The position numbers and the translations under genes are program-made. This document shows positions 48,501 through 59,184 of a stretch of DNA of 64,000 nt, piece by piece (position 1 is the stretch's first letter; every line of letters begins with the position of its first letter). The DNA is from Lumnitzera littorea. Its lineage: Eukaryota; Streptophyta; Magnoliopsida; Myrtales; Combretaceae. Location of the stretch: assembly GCA_024138015.1 (NCBI GenBank), contig JAMXBB010000009.1:89905049-89969048 (forward strand), given 5' to 3'. The notes below the pieces were generated by a model. That model worked only from the letters and a program-made list of their open reading frames with translations. It was not told the DNA's origin and did no database searches.

Positions 48501-49661
48501 TTGTCCCAATGGTTTCTATATGTGCCCCATTGACATGTCTTAAGATCAGAAATAAACCCACCATTTTGCCACATCTGGAGTGAAAAGCTGGACAGTAAAT
48601 CTCAGTGCATAGGTGCAAGAACATACTGATATCACCACAATGCACCACGAAGCAGACATGACACAACTCAGAAAGTATTGATTTGTCATGATATTGTCTG
48701 ATTTCGCAAATTATAAAAGCAGGACCGCCACAATTAACCACAACTTCTACATCATCTTGAATGTTACTTATTTTAACACAGTAATAAGGAGCAATAAGTA
48801 GGAATTTGACCTATTAGAATGAAAAGACAAACTGAAACACGCAAGAGATAAATTATGAACTACATTATTGATTTTTTTCTTTTTGGGGCATTCAACTTTC
48901 CAAAAGGGTGAAATATGAAATCATATATATATCTATTGGCATAAGTTTTAGCTTTAATATCAGAATTACAATATGGCATCAAAATATGGAGATGTTTGAC
49001 ACTATATATCAGCAACAATGTCTCACTCATTTAATTAATCCTGCGTGGTATATATGCACCTACCTTTAAGCCAACACGTGAGAGATTAAATACCTATTAG
49101 CTTGAACTTTTAGAGAAGTTGGTCGTGCACCCATAATTCTAACATCGAGTCACAAACAACTGCACCCCAAGTTCAGTCAAGAGGAGAATAACAAGATCAT
49201 CGAAATTAAATCACAGAAAGGCGTTAAACCCCGGATTCCAAACCAGTTGGAACATTAAAAAGCAAAAAGCCATCTATATGATCAATCATCTCATTCGCAA
49301 TAAACGCAAATCATACAATGCGGCAATAATTGAATGAAACAGAACAATCGATCAAATTCACCATTAAAAATAAAATAAAATCAGACAATCTTTCAATAAA
49401 CATAATTCAATTATCAACAATACACAAGATAAAAGCCATTAAGTTAAGTTCTTTATACCTCACTTTATTCCCCATTCCAGGAAGGACATCATTGAAATGC
49501 CCATTACCATCAGAATCACCATAGTCATCATAAATCGGCATGTTTGAAGAGCCGGAATCCGATGCCATATGATCAAAAGATTGTGACTTTGGAGTGGAAT
49601 TGGGCACTTGGGGATTGAAGGCAAAATGGGTCGGTGGCACCACAGCTTCAAAGTGATTCAT
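42527..49661 (-). CDS. Auxilin-like J-domain protein (clathrin uncoating), seven exons
   Basis: Exons on the minus strand: 49459-49661, 46711-48281, 46507-46604, 46271-46336, 45667-45756, 44387-44563, 42527-42565. All introns are GT-AG and phases agree, giving 2244 nt and about 747 residues. The N-terminal third is Ser/Pro-rich, with a DPF motif near residues 126-128 (AP-2-binding style) and a proline run near 263-280. A highly charged Ala/Glu/Arg helix, probably a coiled coil, spans about 362-547. The C-terminal J domain has the HPD triad near 710-712 (CIHPDKVQQKG), the auxilin-type LWPECGWQPVSLTDL before it, and the family ending EAWNKFNSDELF. Family role: recruit Hsc70 to clathrin coats for uncoating. 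No stops or frameshifts are seen. The N-terminus differs from the auxilin-related proteins I remember best, so an unrecognised exon in the 1.2-kb first intron is possible. Confidence 0.9.
42690..42990. repeat. Degenerate repeat in the last intron
   Basis: Recurring AAGCTC/GAGCTT and TCAAGCTTGA phrases plus an AAT microsatellite, resembling short nonautonomous plant transposons. Related phrases occur at 37740-38060. It lies within the 1.8-kb last intron of the auxilin-like gene. Confidence 0.35.
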
Positions 49662-50999
49662 GTTGGTTGGTTTAAAATCTAACGGTGGAAACTACAAGGA
49701 GTTTATTGAAAGGCAACATAAAGTTGGCATCTTCGTGTTGAATATGACCTTGTCTTCTTGTCTACAAATTCAATCTCTCTCTCTCTGTTTCTTTATCTTA
49801 ATTCCCTTTATTCCCTCGGAGACTATTTAGTTACTAACTCCTCGTTTGTCTTTGTTTATACGTTTTTTCCACAACTGTTCCAATTGACCATGTTTTTTGG
49901 GGAGAGAGAGATGAGGAAGCCGGGAGGGTGCTTTATGTTCGTTAGGGTAGAAAAATATATAATGTTTTGGCGAGGGCTTGTGGGGGCATTATCAACCGTT
50001 TGACTTCTCTCAATGTCAAATATTGGTACAAGAAAATTACAAGTTGAATAGGAAAGCTACAGATTTTGAAATTTCAGGTATGAGTAAGCAATTATCCATT
50101 ATTAGTATACTTTTCATTGCTTGAAAATCAAGTATTAATTTACAACTATCATACCCTAAGCATGTAAAGTCACAATAGTTTTATCATGTGAATCATTTAA
50201 GATATAAACTGACCACACAACTATTATAATAAACCTAATTTATATAAGATATATTCTATTAAATCACTTTAAAGCATCAAATTCATGCATATTTTATTGT
50301 TAAACCTGTATTATAGTTCCTCAACAACTTGTATATAAAACCTGTGAATTATTTCTTAAAACTTAATCATATATACCTAACTTAAAATTTACAAGATAAG
50401 TTGACAAGTCTAACTATTTAATCATCATATTCTATACAAGGCCATCGATTGAAACTAATTAGGGCACCCAAATTAAAAAAAAAAAAGTAAACTTGACTTA
50501 CTTGACTCATTAGAAGTAAATATCATATGTATAGAAGATAAGGAGTTAAATATTTGACTATACAAATACATTTATCTAATAATAATTTAGAATTCTTAAG
50601 AAATGTAGAAAGGAATGAGTAAATATAAGGAAAAGGATAAAAAATATTGTCTCTTGTTGTTAAGGCATGATTTTTATTTGTACAACTTATACAATAACAA
50701 AAACTCTAATTTAGCCTCAAAAAGGTTACAAAACCTATTCAAATAATTTGCAAGTTAAGAGCCCTAAACCATTCGCAATCCAAGATATTTTCCTAGGATC
50801 TTTTATACATGGAGCATGCAATATATTTCCAATAGTTCGAGTATTATTACTATAAATATAACATATCTACTAAAATTCATTTCTTAGCCTATTGTGTCAC
50901 ACTTAACATATTCATATTATCTTCTTGTTCCTCAACAAAAAAGAGTGACCTATCTACCAACAACAAATGTGTTAAGATATGACAAAACTAGTTACTTAT
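49662..50999. other. 5' flank of the auxilin-like gene and AT-rich intergenic DNA
   Basis: Just upstream of the ATG (minus strand) is a GA/CT microsatellite (49775-49791), common in plant 5' UTRs. Promoter elements should lie within 49700-50100 but none is distinctive. The remainder is AT-rich without coding signal. Confidence 0.4.
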
Positions 51000-52633
51000 A
51001 TTAAAGAAGTTTTGGACTACCTTAGTTATTAAAGGCCCAATAGTATTCTAATAAGGTTGATAGAAAATTCTAAAGAAACCATCCAGACCTATTACTTTGA
51101 GAGCTTTGATTTAAAAACCACTTCCTTTGCTTCTTTATCTCTTACTAGCACACATAAATTATCATTGTCCTCCCTAAAAGTTACCTCATCTATCTAATTT
51201 AAGCAACCCCTCTACCTTTTACTACCATTGAACAAAAATAACTCAGAAAAAATAATTTATGAACATGTCTTTGACTTTTGATTTTGACTCAACAATATTC
51301 ACATTTTCATCTTCAAGTTGAAAAATTTTATTCCTTTGTCTCCTTCTTAGGGTAATATAGTGAAAAAAGGATGTATTCTTATCCCCAAACGTCAATTAGT
51401 TCACTCTTGCTTTTTGATACCAATATACTTCTTCCTTTCCCTATAACTTATCGATTTCGCTTCAGATATGCTCTTCTTTTTCAAGATCATAAATCTTGTT
51501 TGGCTTGAAGTTTAGCCAACTTAGTCTTAAGCGTATTAATCACTATCCTATTATTAGGAAAACTATGTCTAACAATTCCTTGCTATAAACATTTAGCCTC
51601 TCTATAATGCTCTTAAGACCATTACCAACCTATAGCTCATCAATTTTTCTATAGATATGCTCTTTTTCTTTAAGATCATATACATCTTGCTTGGCTTGAA
51701 GTTCAACCAACTTAGCCTTAGAGCTTATCGATCACAATCATATTGTTTGGAAAATTATGTCTACTCCATTTCAACAATTCCTTACTACAAACATTAGCCT
51801 ATAATGCTCTTAAGACCATTACAAACCTACACAAAATTCCAAACGTACTGCATTATAACTTCACACTTTAAACCCTCTATAAATTTTCAAATTGAAGTTT
51901 CTTTTTGTTGGTAATCTTTCCATACTTAGTATTTATTAATATAGTAGCATGATCTAAACTAACTATAAGTTCATGAATGACTTTAAGTGTTGGAAAGTTT
52001 TTCTAAGCATTCACTAGAACCAAGGCACCTGTCAATTCTCTCTTTAATAAATACAACATTATATTTCTCATTAAGCTAAGTGAAAAAGTTACTACAAAAC
52101 TAAAATCTTGAATATTAGCTTCCACAATCATATTAGCAAAAGCTTCAACCTACCTCCTATCCCCCATTCTTCCACCACACTTTTCTTCACCATTCAAAAT
52201 TTTAATAAAATCACCTACACAACACTAAGGTCACAACACTAAGGTCCTTTGAAAACCTTAGATAAATCCACTAAAATATTTCACAACTTCACCTTATCTC
52301 TAAGATCACAAGGGGCATAACACCATAAAAAAACACCTTATAAACGTGTCATCCACCAACCTGGTTTTTGAATGACTAAAAGATCTACAACGTTCAAGTA
52401 CAACAATTTTCACATCAACACTCCACCATAATGCAAGTTCCCTACTCAATCCCCTTAAGGTTACATAAAAGCTACCAACATAACTTAGTCTATTTCATAC
52501 TTGATCAATTTTATTCATACTACTCTTAGTTTCTATATAAAAGATAATAGTTATGTTTTCTAACAAGGTCATTCAAATGACAAATTGTCAAGGTTTACCC
52601 AAAACCTTAACAATTCTAAGATAAGAAAATCAT
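51000..52633 (-). pseudogene. LINE (non-LTR retrotransposon) ORF2 fragment: endonuclease and start of RT
   Basis: Minus strand from the ATG at 52633. The endonuclease domain has ETKSSMNKIDQV (catalytic Glu region), LALWWSVDVKIVVLERC and a degenerate GDF...IL segment. The linker to RT follows (GDKNTSFFHYITLRRRQRNK, near 51370-51400), then the start of RT (DGFFRIFYQPY...NTIGPL, near 51030-51085). RT is truncated soon after. It has many stops, a 189-bp internal tandem duplication (51464-51840), and no poly(A) tail that I can place. The Athila-like LTR begins 4 bp from its ATG, so it was cut by that insertion or rearrangement. Confidence 0.85.
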
Positions 52634-52636
52634 GGT

Positions 52637-53995
52637 TGATAACACTCATTTAGCGCATACATTTAAGGGTAGTTTTGTTGAGCTTTTATTGATTATTAGC
52701 TTTATTTTTGAAGTATTTAAAGCTAATTTGTAATTTATTTCATTTATAGGTTCGTTGAAGGATTTTTGATGATTTTTGAAGAGTTTGATAGAGTTTTGGA
52801 GCTTTAATGAGGAATACATATGAGATTTCATTCAAAGGAAAAAAATTTGTTTAAGAATTGAAGTCTAGAGAAGTTCATTGTCAAAATCATTCTCGTGCTT
52901 CTAGTCATGATCCTTTTATTTAAGAATTTCAAGAAATTTCACGAGTTTTAATTGTAAAGAAGAGTCACACTTAAAGTTTACAGTTGTGCTTCTAGAGCCT
53001 AAACATATCATTGATGAAAGAGTTCCTTATTTCTGGAAAGTTTCCTTATAATCCTGAGTTTGAAGTCTTATAAATAAGAGTCTAGCTTAAGTTATAAGGG
53101 ATAGCTCTTTTGAATGAGTTGGTAGGGAAAAGTTAAAAGCTAGGGTTATTTTCCTTCTCTTTTGATTTGTTTAGATTTATTTTATGTTTTAGTTGAATTC
53201 TTCTTAGTAACTTATTATTGAACCTTAGTTTTTCTATGTGACATTATTCTTTGTTTATTTAATCAATGATATTACTATTGTGATATAATTACATTGAGCT
53301 TTGTTGTCTTTGAATTGATATTATTAGCTATTGGTTCCATATTTAAGTTTGATTTAGAGCTCATGAGATCTTATAGTAAATAGACTGGTGTAATTAGAAG
53401 TAATTGAATAAACTAAGGTTATGTTATTTAGTTTCTCTGGATTATGGTAACCTAATAGAGAAATTTAAGCACTTAATGCAATCTTAAGATATTTTAGTGC
53501 AAAAGCGACTTGGGTAAAATATACTTAAGGTTAAGAGTTGATTTGTTGAAATAATTCCGATTAACTCATATGAGGAATTCCCATAGTCTAATAAGTAATT
53601 GAGATTAAAAAGTTGCATAGAGTTAAGTAGTAAACAATGAATCTACTAAGGATCATGTTTTCTTTAATAATTTAATCTCTTTGTTTCTATTTATTTAATT
53701 TTGTTAGTTGAGGTTTTGTTTAATTAATTTAAGTTTTTAATTAGTTTGATTGCTTTTTAATATGTTGAGTTAGATTATTGAAAAATAGGGAGAATTACTA
53801 GCAATCCTAATATTTCCTCTTAATTATAAAGGTTTCCTATAGGATTAACACACAGACTTAATCTGTTTACTATACTATAGTTTGATAGGTACACTTACCT
53901 CTAATCAAGTGTTTAATGCTATTAATAAGGAACCTATTCAATGAAGTTATTAGGAAAAACCCTTAACCAGTTATTCAAACTATTTCTAATTTTGC
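52637..53995 (+). repeat. Probable Athila-like LTR
   Basis: Begins TGATAACACTCATTTAGCGC and extends about 1.35 kb to shortly before a gag-like region, in the right place for a 5' LTR. It holds long AT-rich sequence with 'gtgatcc/cgtgcttct' phrases of Athila style. I find no intact primer site and no second copy in the window, so the right boundary is approximate. Confidence 0.4.
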
Positions 53996-54062
53996 ACTAT
54001 ATCCTTCTTTTCTTGTAGTGTTATTCTTTTGGTTACCTCAAACTTATGTATGTTTCAAATAT

Positions 54063-55420
54063 ATGACTAGAAATAGCAGCACAAATCTTATAGAATTCAA
54101 CCTTGAGATTGAAAGGACCACTCGTCTTCTATAAAGAATAGTGCATAAAATAATTGAGTTAATAAATCAAGGTTCTCCACTTCGATTCAAAGAAGAGGAA
54201 AAAGAAGACTTAGAAGAAGAAGAAGACTTATAAGAAGATTTGGAAGAGATGGTTGGAAATATTTAGTATACCAATAAGGTCATGTCGGAGTATCCTAAGC
54301 CAACAATGACAAGCTAACTTTAGTTTTACTAGACATATAGTTTAAGCAAATAACTTCTAGATTCAATCGAATGTAATCCAGATGGTGCAATAGTTAATTT
54401 AGTTCAATGGGTTAGCTGATAAGGATTCAAACTATTATATTTAAGTTTTCTAAAAATGTATGATACCTTCATGATCAACAGGATACAAATGATGCAATTA
54501 GGCTAGGGCTATTTCTTTCTCGCTTAGAGGTAAGGCTAAGAAATGGTTAAATTCACTTTTGAAAGGATCCATTATAAAGGATGAATTATTCGAAAAGTAT
54601 TTAAGGAAATATTTTCCACCTACCAAAACAGCTAAGTTTAGGAATGATATATTGTTTTATACTCAAATTAATAGTAAGACACTATATAATACATGGGAAA
54701 GAATTAAGGATCTTTTAAGGTGATGTCCATATCATGCTCTTCCATTATTGATGCAAATTCAGATCTTTTACAATAGTCTTAATTATCCTCTAGATAGATG
54801 ATTGATACCATAGCAAGAGGTACTTTGAGTGCTAATACATCAAATGAAACCCAGAAGCTTATTCAAGGCATGGCTATGAACAATTCTCAATGGGATAATG
54901 TGAGGGCTAAGTGAAATTCGCTAGAGAGTTTGAAGTCGATTCAGGTACAGCGTTGACGACTTCAATGTAAAGTTTTAGTAAGAAAATAGAAGGCTAAATG
55001 AAATTAGTACATATGGTGCAAGATAAGACACAGGTTGGTGATTTGAAGTAAGTCAATTTTCTTATTAATAGGCTACGGAATAATCCTTTCAATAACACTT
55101 TGAGTTTAGGTTAAAGAAATCACCTCAATTTCTCTTAGGGAGGTTAGCAACAAAACAGTTTGGAAGTAAGTTCCAAATAAGTACATGAGTAACTCTAATG
55201 TTAGATTTCAAGCTACTAAAGTTGCAATAAGAAATATAGAGATGTCACTTAGTAATTTGGAAAATCAATTGGGTCAATAGGCTAAGATTATCACAGAAAG
55301 GCAACAAGGCAATTTATGTGGAAACACCAAATTGAATCTTAGACCTTTAGGATTAAAGGAAAAATAAAGCAAGAAGGATATTTTTGTTAAGCTAACAATG
55401 CTAACCAAAAGCACTCCTTA
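54063..55420 (+). pseudogene. Athila-like Ty3/gypsy gag pseudogene
   Basis: Plus-strand reading from about 54063. The gag core is at 54500-54900: SLRGKAKKWLNSLLKGSI, KYLRKYFPPTKTAKFRNDI, TLYNTWERIKDLLR, then a Cys-Pro and a FYNSLNYP stretch. This is the typical pattern of Athila gag. Upstream is a Glu-rich run (54190-54250). There are many stops and frame changes. Protease, RT and integrase are absent: the sequence passes directly to the post-pol region, so most of pol was deleted. Confidence 0.75.
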
Positions 55421-56640
55421 AGAGGTAGCCCAGTCTTTAATTTGTTTCTTTTGAAAATTTTCTTGTTTTAATTTTCTTAGTTAGGAGGATTTTTTATTTC
55501 TTTTAAGACATTATCAGTTACCCAATGGGTCAACTTTATCTTTTTGGTTGCCAATTATCACTAAATTGCAATGAATTTATTTCATAAATTGCTCTTGTCT
55601 AAGAAATTTAGTTCTATCTAAAATTCAGTCTTTAATAATCAAATTTAATTGAGTATACAAGTTTTCATAAGTTGTTTTAGGCTAAAGAAGTATAAATTTT
55701 GAGGAATTTTTTAGTTTTAAAGGTCTAGAAGAATCATGGCTAAGGTTTATGCTTGTGAACTCAAGCAGATTTGTTTCAAGGAGAAAAAGTCAAACTAAGT
55801 TAGTTAGAATCATTTTCAAGATCACACTCGTGATCCTTACTCATGATTACAAATAAGTAAAAATGCATATTGGGAGTTGGAAGCATAGTCATGAATCACA
55901 ACTGTGAACTTGATCTTGATCCTTCTTTAATTTGAATATTACGACCTTCCTTTCCCCTTTTCACTTTCTATACCCTTTCTCTCTTTAAAAACATCCATTC
56001 TAAAACTCTTCCTCGCTAGAACTCACCCTTTTCTTGCAATTTTAGTGCAATTTCTTTCAATCTTTCAAGTAACAAAGGTATGTACATCTTGATTTGTGAC
56101 TTGCATTGTTGATTTCTTTGTTATTTTGTAAATTAATGCCTAGTTTTGTTTACATGATGGAATTTTTAGTTTTAGAAGTGATTTTTTATGACTTGAATAA
56201 TGAAAATAGAACTTTTATCATTTTTAGCTACCAAAAATCCTAAAGTTGCAATCTTGAGTGGTTGTAAGGGAAGAACATGATTTGTAGATGATGATGCATG
56301 GAGTTGTTCTTGATCAAGAGCTAAGCATGATCAAGTAGACAATACATTGTTATTATATTGTCACCTAGTACCAAATCTTGAATTTTTAGAAGATGGGTGA
56401 TAATTGCGCTAATGCTCTTTTAAGGAAGAAAGCATGAATGAATATTGCCTATTCATGGTTAGGTTGTAAAAGATTTTGACCTAATAAGAACTTTATTGTT
56501 TTTCATTATGAAACTAGTTCATAGAATGAATTTTGTGGAAGGAGAATAGTATAATATTAGAGTTCTTCATGTATTGATAAAGAATATGAATGGTCATGAA
56601 GAAATATTTGAGAAGCCATGATCTTATAATAGTCTTTATT
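55421..56640 (+). other. Athila-like untranslated or post-pol region
   Basis: Begins AGGTAGCCCAGTCTTTAATTTG and holds T-rich stretches, then 'catgatcacaa/cgtgatcc' phrases also seen in 52890-52990. These are typical of Athila noncoding segments. No conserved ORF is seen. Confidence 0.4.
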
Positions 56641-56654
56641 TTTGTGTTTTTCAG

Positions 56655-57210
56655 ATATGGCTAAAGTGAAGTATGTTATTAAGAAGGGTAGTGCAAGAAG
56701 CTCATTTTGTCCACAAGATAAGCTAATACTACAATTCACCAAGCAAGCCCATAAGAAGAGGTATGCACAGCTTAGGCAAAAAGGCTTTGGCATAGCAACT
56801 TGCATTAGCTAGGAAAACTTAGCATAAGTGGGCTATGAGGAGCCAATTAGGAGGTATTTGGAGTTTAGTAGTTTAGACAGGTTGTTATCCATCAATGGAC
56901 CAACTTATAAGGAATCGACACAGGAGTTACTTGGTACATTTAGGTTAGATTTTAACCAAATGGCTAATAGGGTAAGGAATACCATGCATGTTAAGGTGAA
57001 TATTAAGGATGTTCACATGCCATTCCCATGCTTATGAGTAGTTCTTGGTTTTTGTCTTGAAGAATTTGTGCATATGGTTGAATATGAACAATTGTTAATT
57101 GAATTACCTATTGGAATTAATGATGTAACAATCTGGAATAGACTTACTAGGGGTGATGCTATGTATAACCCAAGGAAGTCTAAGGCTTCTAATATAAGAG
57201 ATCCAGTGAT
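56655..57210 (+). pseudogene. Athila-type extra ORF fragment
   Basis: The plus-strand reading MAKVKYVIKKGSARSSFCPQ, then KKRYAQLRQKGFGIATCIS, YEEPIRRYLEFSSL, ELLGTFRLDF, and after a stop FVHMVEYEQLLIELPIGIND. The spacing resembles the non-pol ORF of Athila elements. Two or three stops break it. The assignment is by general pattern and by its neighbour, so it is tentative. Confidence 0.45.
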
Positions 57211-58111
57211 AAGAATCAAGCTACTGGACCTCTAACTATAGTCGAGCCCGTGGCTTAGAAGGACTAACAAGGCGAATCCTCCTATTCTAATCGACTCTTA
57301 TCGAGGCCGAGATAATCTTTACTGTCAACCAACTTCTTATGCAAAGCCGAGTAACCACAAATCTCTCAGAAGTCATATGCCAACTTATCAAATGCCCTCT
57401 TAATTGCCCACTCCCTCATTCACACCCGCTTGGCTCTAACCAAGTCGACCTCTAGATCGATAACATTAGTACCAAGAAGCCTAGAGCTTTAACACATATT
57501 CGTAGCCACTCCTTCTCGAATGAGCCTAGGCCTGCTCAACCCTCTATCGTGACCATACTATTTTCTTTGTTCCTACTAGAAGCATCCCTAATATGCTATT
57601 GCCATGTGTCCTAGACCTACGTAAAGGAATCTATAGCGCAAATCATTAATTTACTTAAATTATTACTATTTGTATACTACTTCTTTTAGACATTATCCTT
57701 TTAGTTTTTTCCATTTTAAGTAAGTTGCCCTAGTTTTTTAGGTATAAATACCTACTATACATGTAGCTGCAATCATCTTATCACCAATATACTAAAAATT
57801 CTTTCTTTTTGTGAACATTACTCTTGTTAGCTTATTTATTTACTTTACTCTTATCCTAACCCTTAAGCAAGGCTAGGTGGTGAGCAACCTCACTAGACCA
57901 TCTCGTATGTCATATCGAATTGTGCTGTGAGTCTTTGGAAGTTCTAATTGTGTGTCATATCCTTTAGAGCTATTTGTAGGTTTATTTATCCTACTTTTTT
58001 TGTTCTTTCGCATGACTTTCATCACCTTCTTTAAGCTTTTGGTAAGCTTTGACCCATCCCAACAACTGGATTGTCTGTCCTTAACCTTAGCTCACATCAT
58101 CTTGGTATCAG
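57211..58111 (+). repeat. LTR-like segment followed by an iMet-type primer site
   Basis: A promoter-like TATAAATACCTAC sits near 57743. The segment ends before TGGTATCAG (58103-58111), the first nine bases of an initiator-Met primer site. It looks like a plus-strand 5' LTR of about 0.9 kb; the left edge at about 57211 is where the Athila-like reading ends. Confidence 0.4.
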
Positions 58112-58900
58112 TATGGTGGTTTTGTTTGGGTAAGTTGTGTTTGTGTTTTGTGAAGCTATGCTTGTTGTAGTAGCATGTCAAAGTTATGAAGAGAATCATT
58201 GATGCTTCTCTGCAGTTGGACACATGGAGAAATATGGTAATGAAGAGAACAAAAAAGAAATAAAAGAAAGCTAGCAAATTTCAAGTAGCTACAACTAGAT
58301 ATGACACACGAAACGATCCTACTTAGCCTACAATTCGTTGGATATGACTCACCAATCCAAATTGAGGGGTCACTTGTCACTACTCCTTACTAAAGGGAAT
58401 AAATAAGAGTTGAAAGAAGATAAGAACATTAGGGTTGCTCAAAAGGGAACTTGTATAAATTATGATATTGAAGATTGTTATTTGTGTACAATTAAGTAGG
58501 GGTTTATATATGCATCTACCAAGATTACTTTACATGTATGAAAAGAAAAAAAAAAAAGGTATTCTTACAATTAGGTTATATAATACATACTTAAAAGGGT
58601 AAAAGAGATAAATAATATTCAGTACAGAAAGTAAAGAATCCTTTTGGAAGTTATGCTACAAGATACGTATTGAATAGTGGCTAGATGTCAAAAATATAGT
58701 ACAAGCGAACAAGAAGAGTCTATAGTCAAGGGTTGACATGATCTAGATCAAGTTGAGGCATAGTTGGTCCCGTTGTAGAGTATTCAGCTTGGGTTAAGGT
58801 TAGACATTTATAATTGGCTCGAGAGCTTAGCTATAAATAGTCTTAGGGTTGTATGCTCGAATATCCTATCTTAATATAGTTGTTCGGCATGTTTAGCACA
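58112..58900 (-). repeat. LTR remnant in minus orientation
   Basis: The minus strand carries TATATAAACCCCTAC near 58510 and CGTGTGTCATATC near 58300, echoing TATAAATACCTAC and CGTATGTCATATC of the plus-oriented segment to the left. So two related LTR copies face each other here. Boundaries cannot be set by eye. It may be the 3' LTR of the minus-strand gypsy element whose pol ends near 58990. Confidence 0.35.
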
Positions 58901-58979
58901 TGTGACAGTTAGGCAGTCAAGTCGGCAGAAAAGGGAAACACAAAGGTTGGGATAAGAATTCCCGTCTCACACAAGGCTT

Positions 58980-59184
58980 CAAGTTAGTATTCTCCGAGTA
59001 AATCCTTGGAGCCCTCTAACTTAGCTTGTGTAATCGGTCTAGGGAGTTGATTCTTATCATTTACTTAGGGGTTAGGAAAATTTGTCCTCAAATCTAAAAT
59101 AGTCTCTAGCTCTTCTTTTAGGATACTCTCGGGGTCCTCTGTTAATTGGTGAGAAATCAGGTCGGACACATTGAAAGTGGGGGA
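58980..59184 (-). pseudogene. Ty3/gypsy pol C-terminus (minus), left of the inserted LTR
   Basis: Minus strand: TFNVSDLISHQLTEDPESIL, then DLRTNFPNP and PITQAKLEGSKDLL, the usual C-terminal end of plant gypsy integrase polyproteins. It continues in frame the DYGVS that ends at 62916 on the other side of the insertion. No full chromodomain is seen. Stops are present. Confidence 0.8.
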
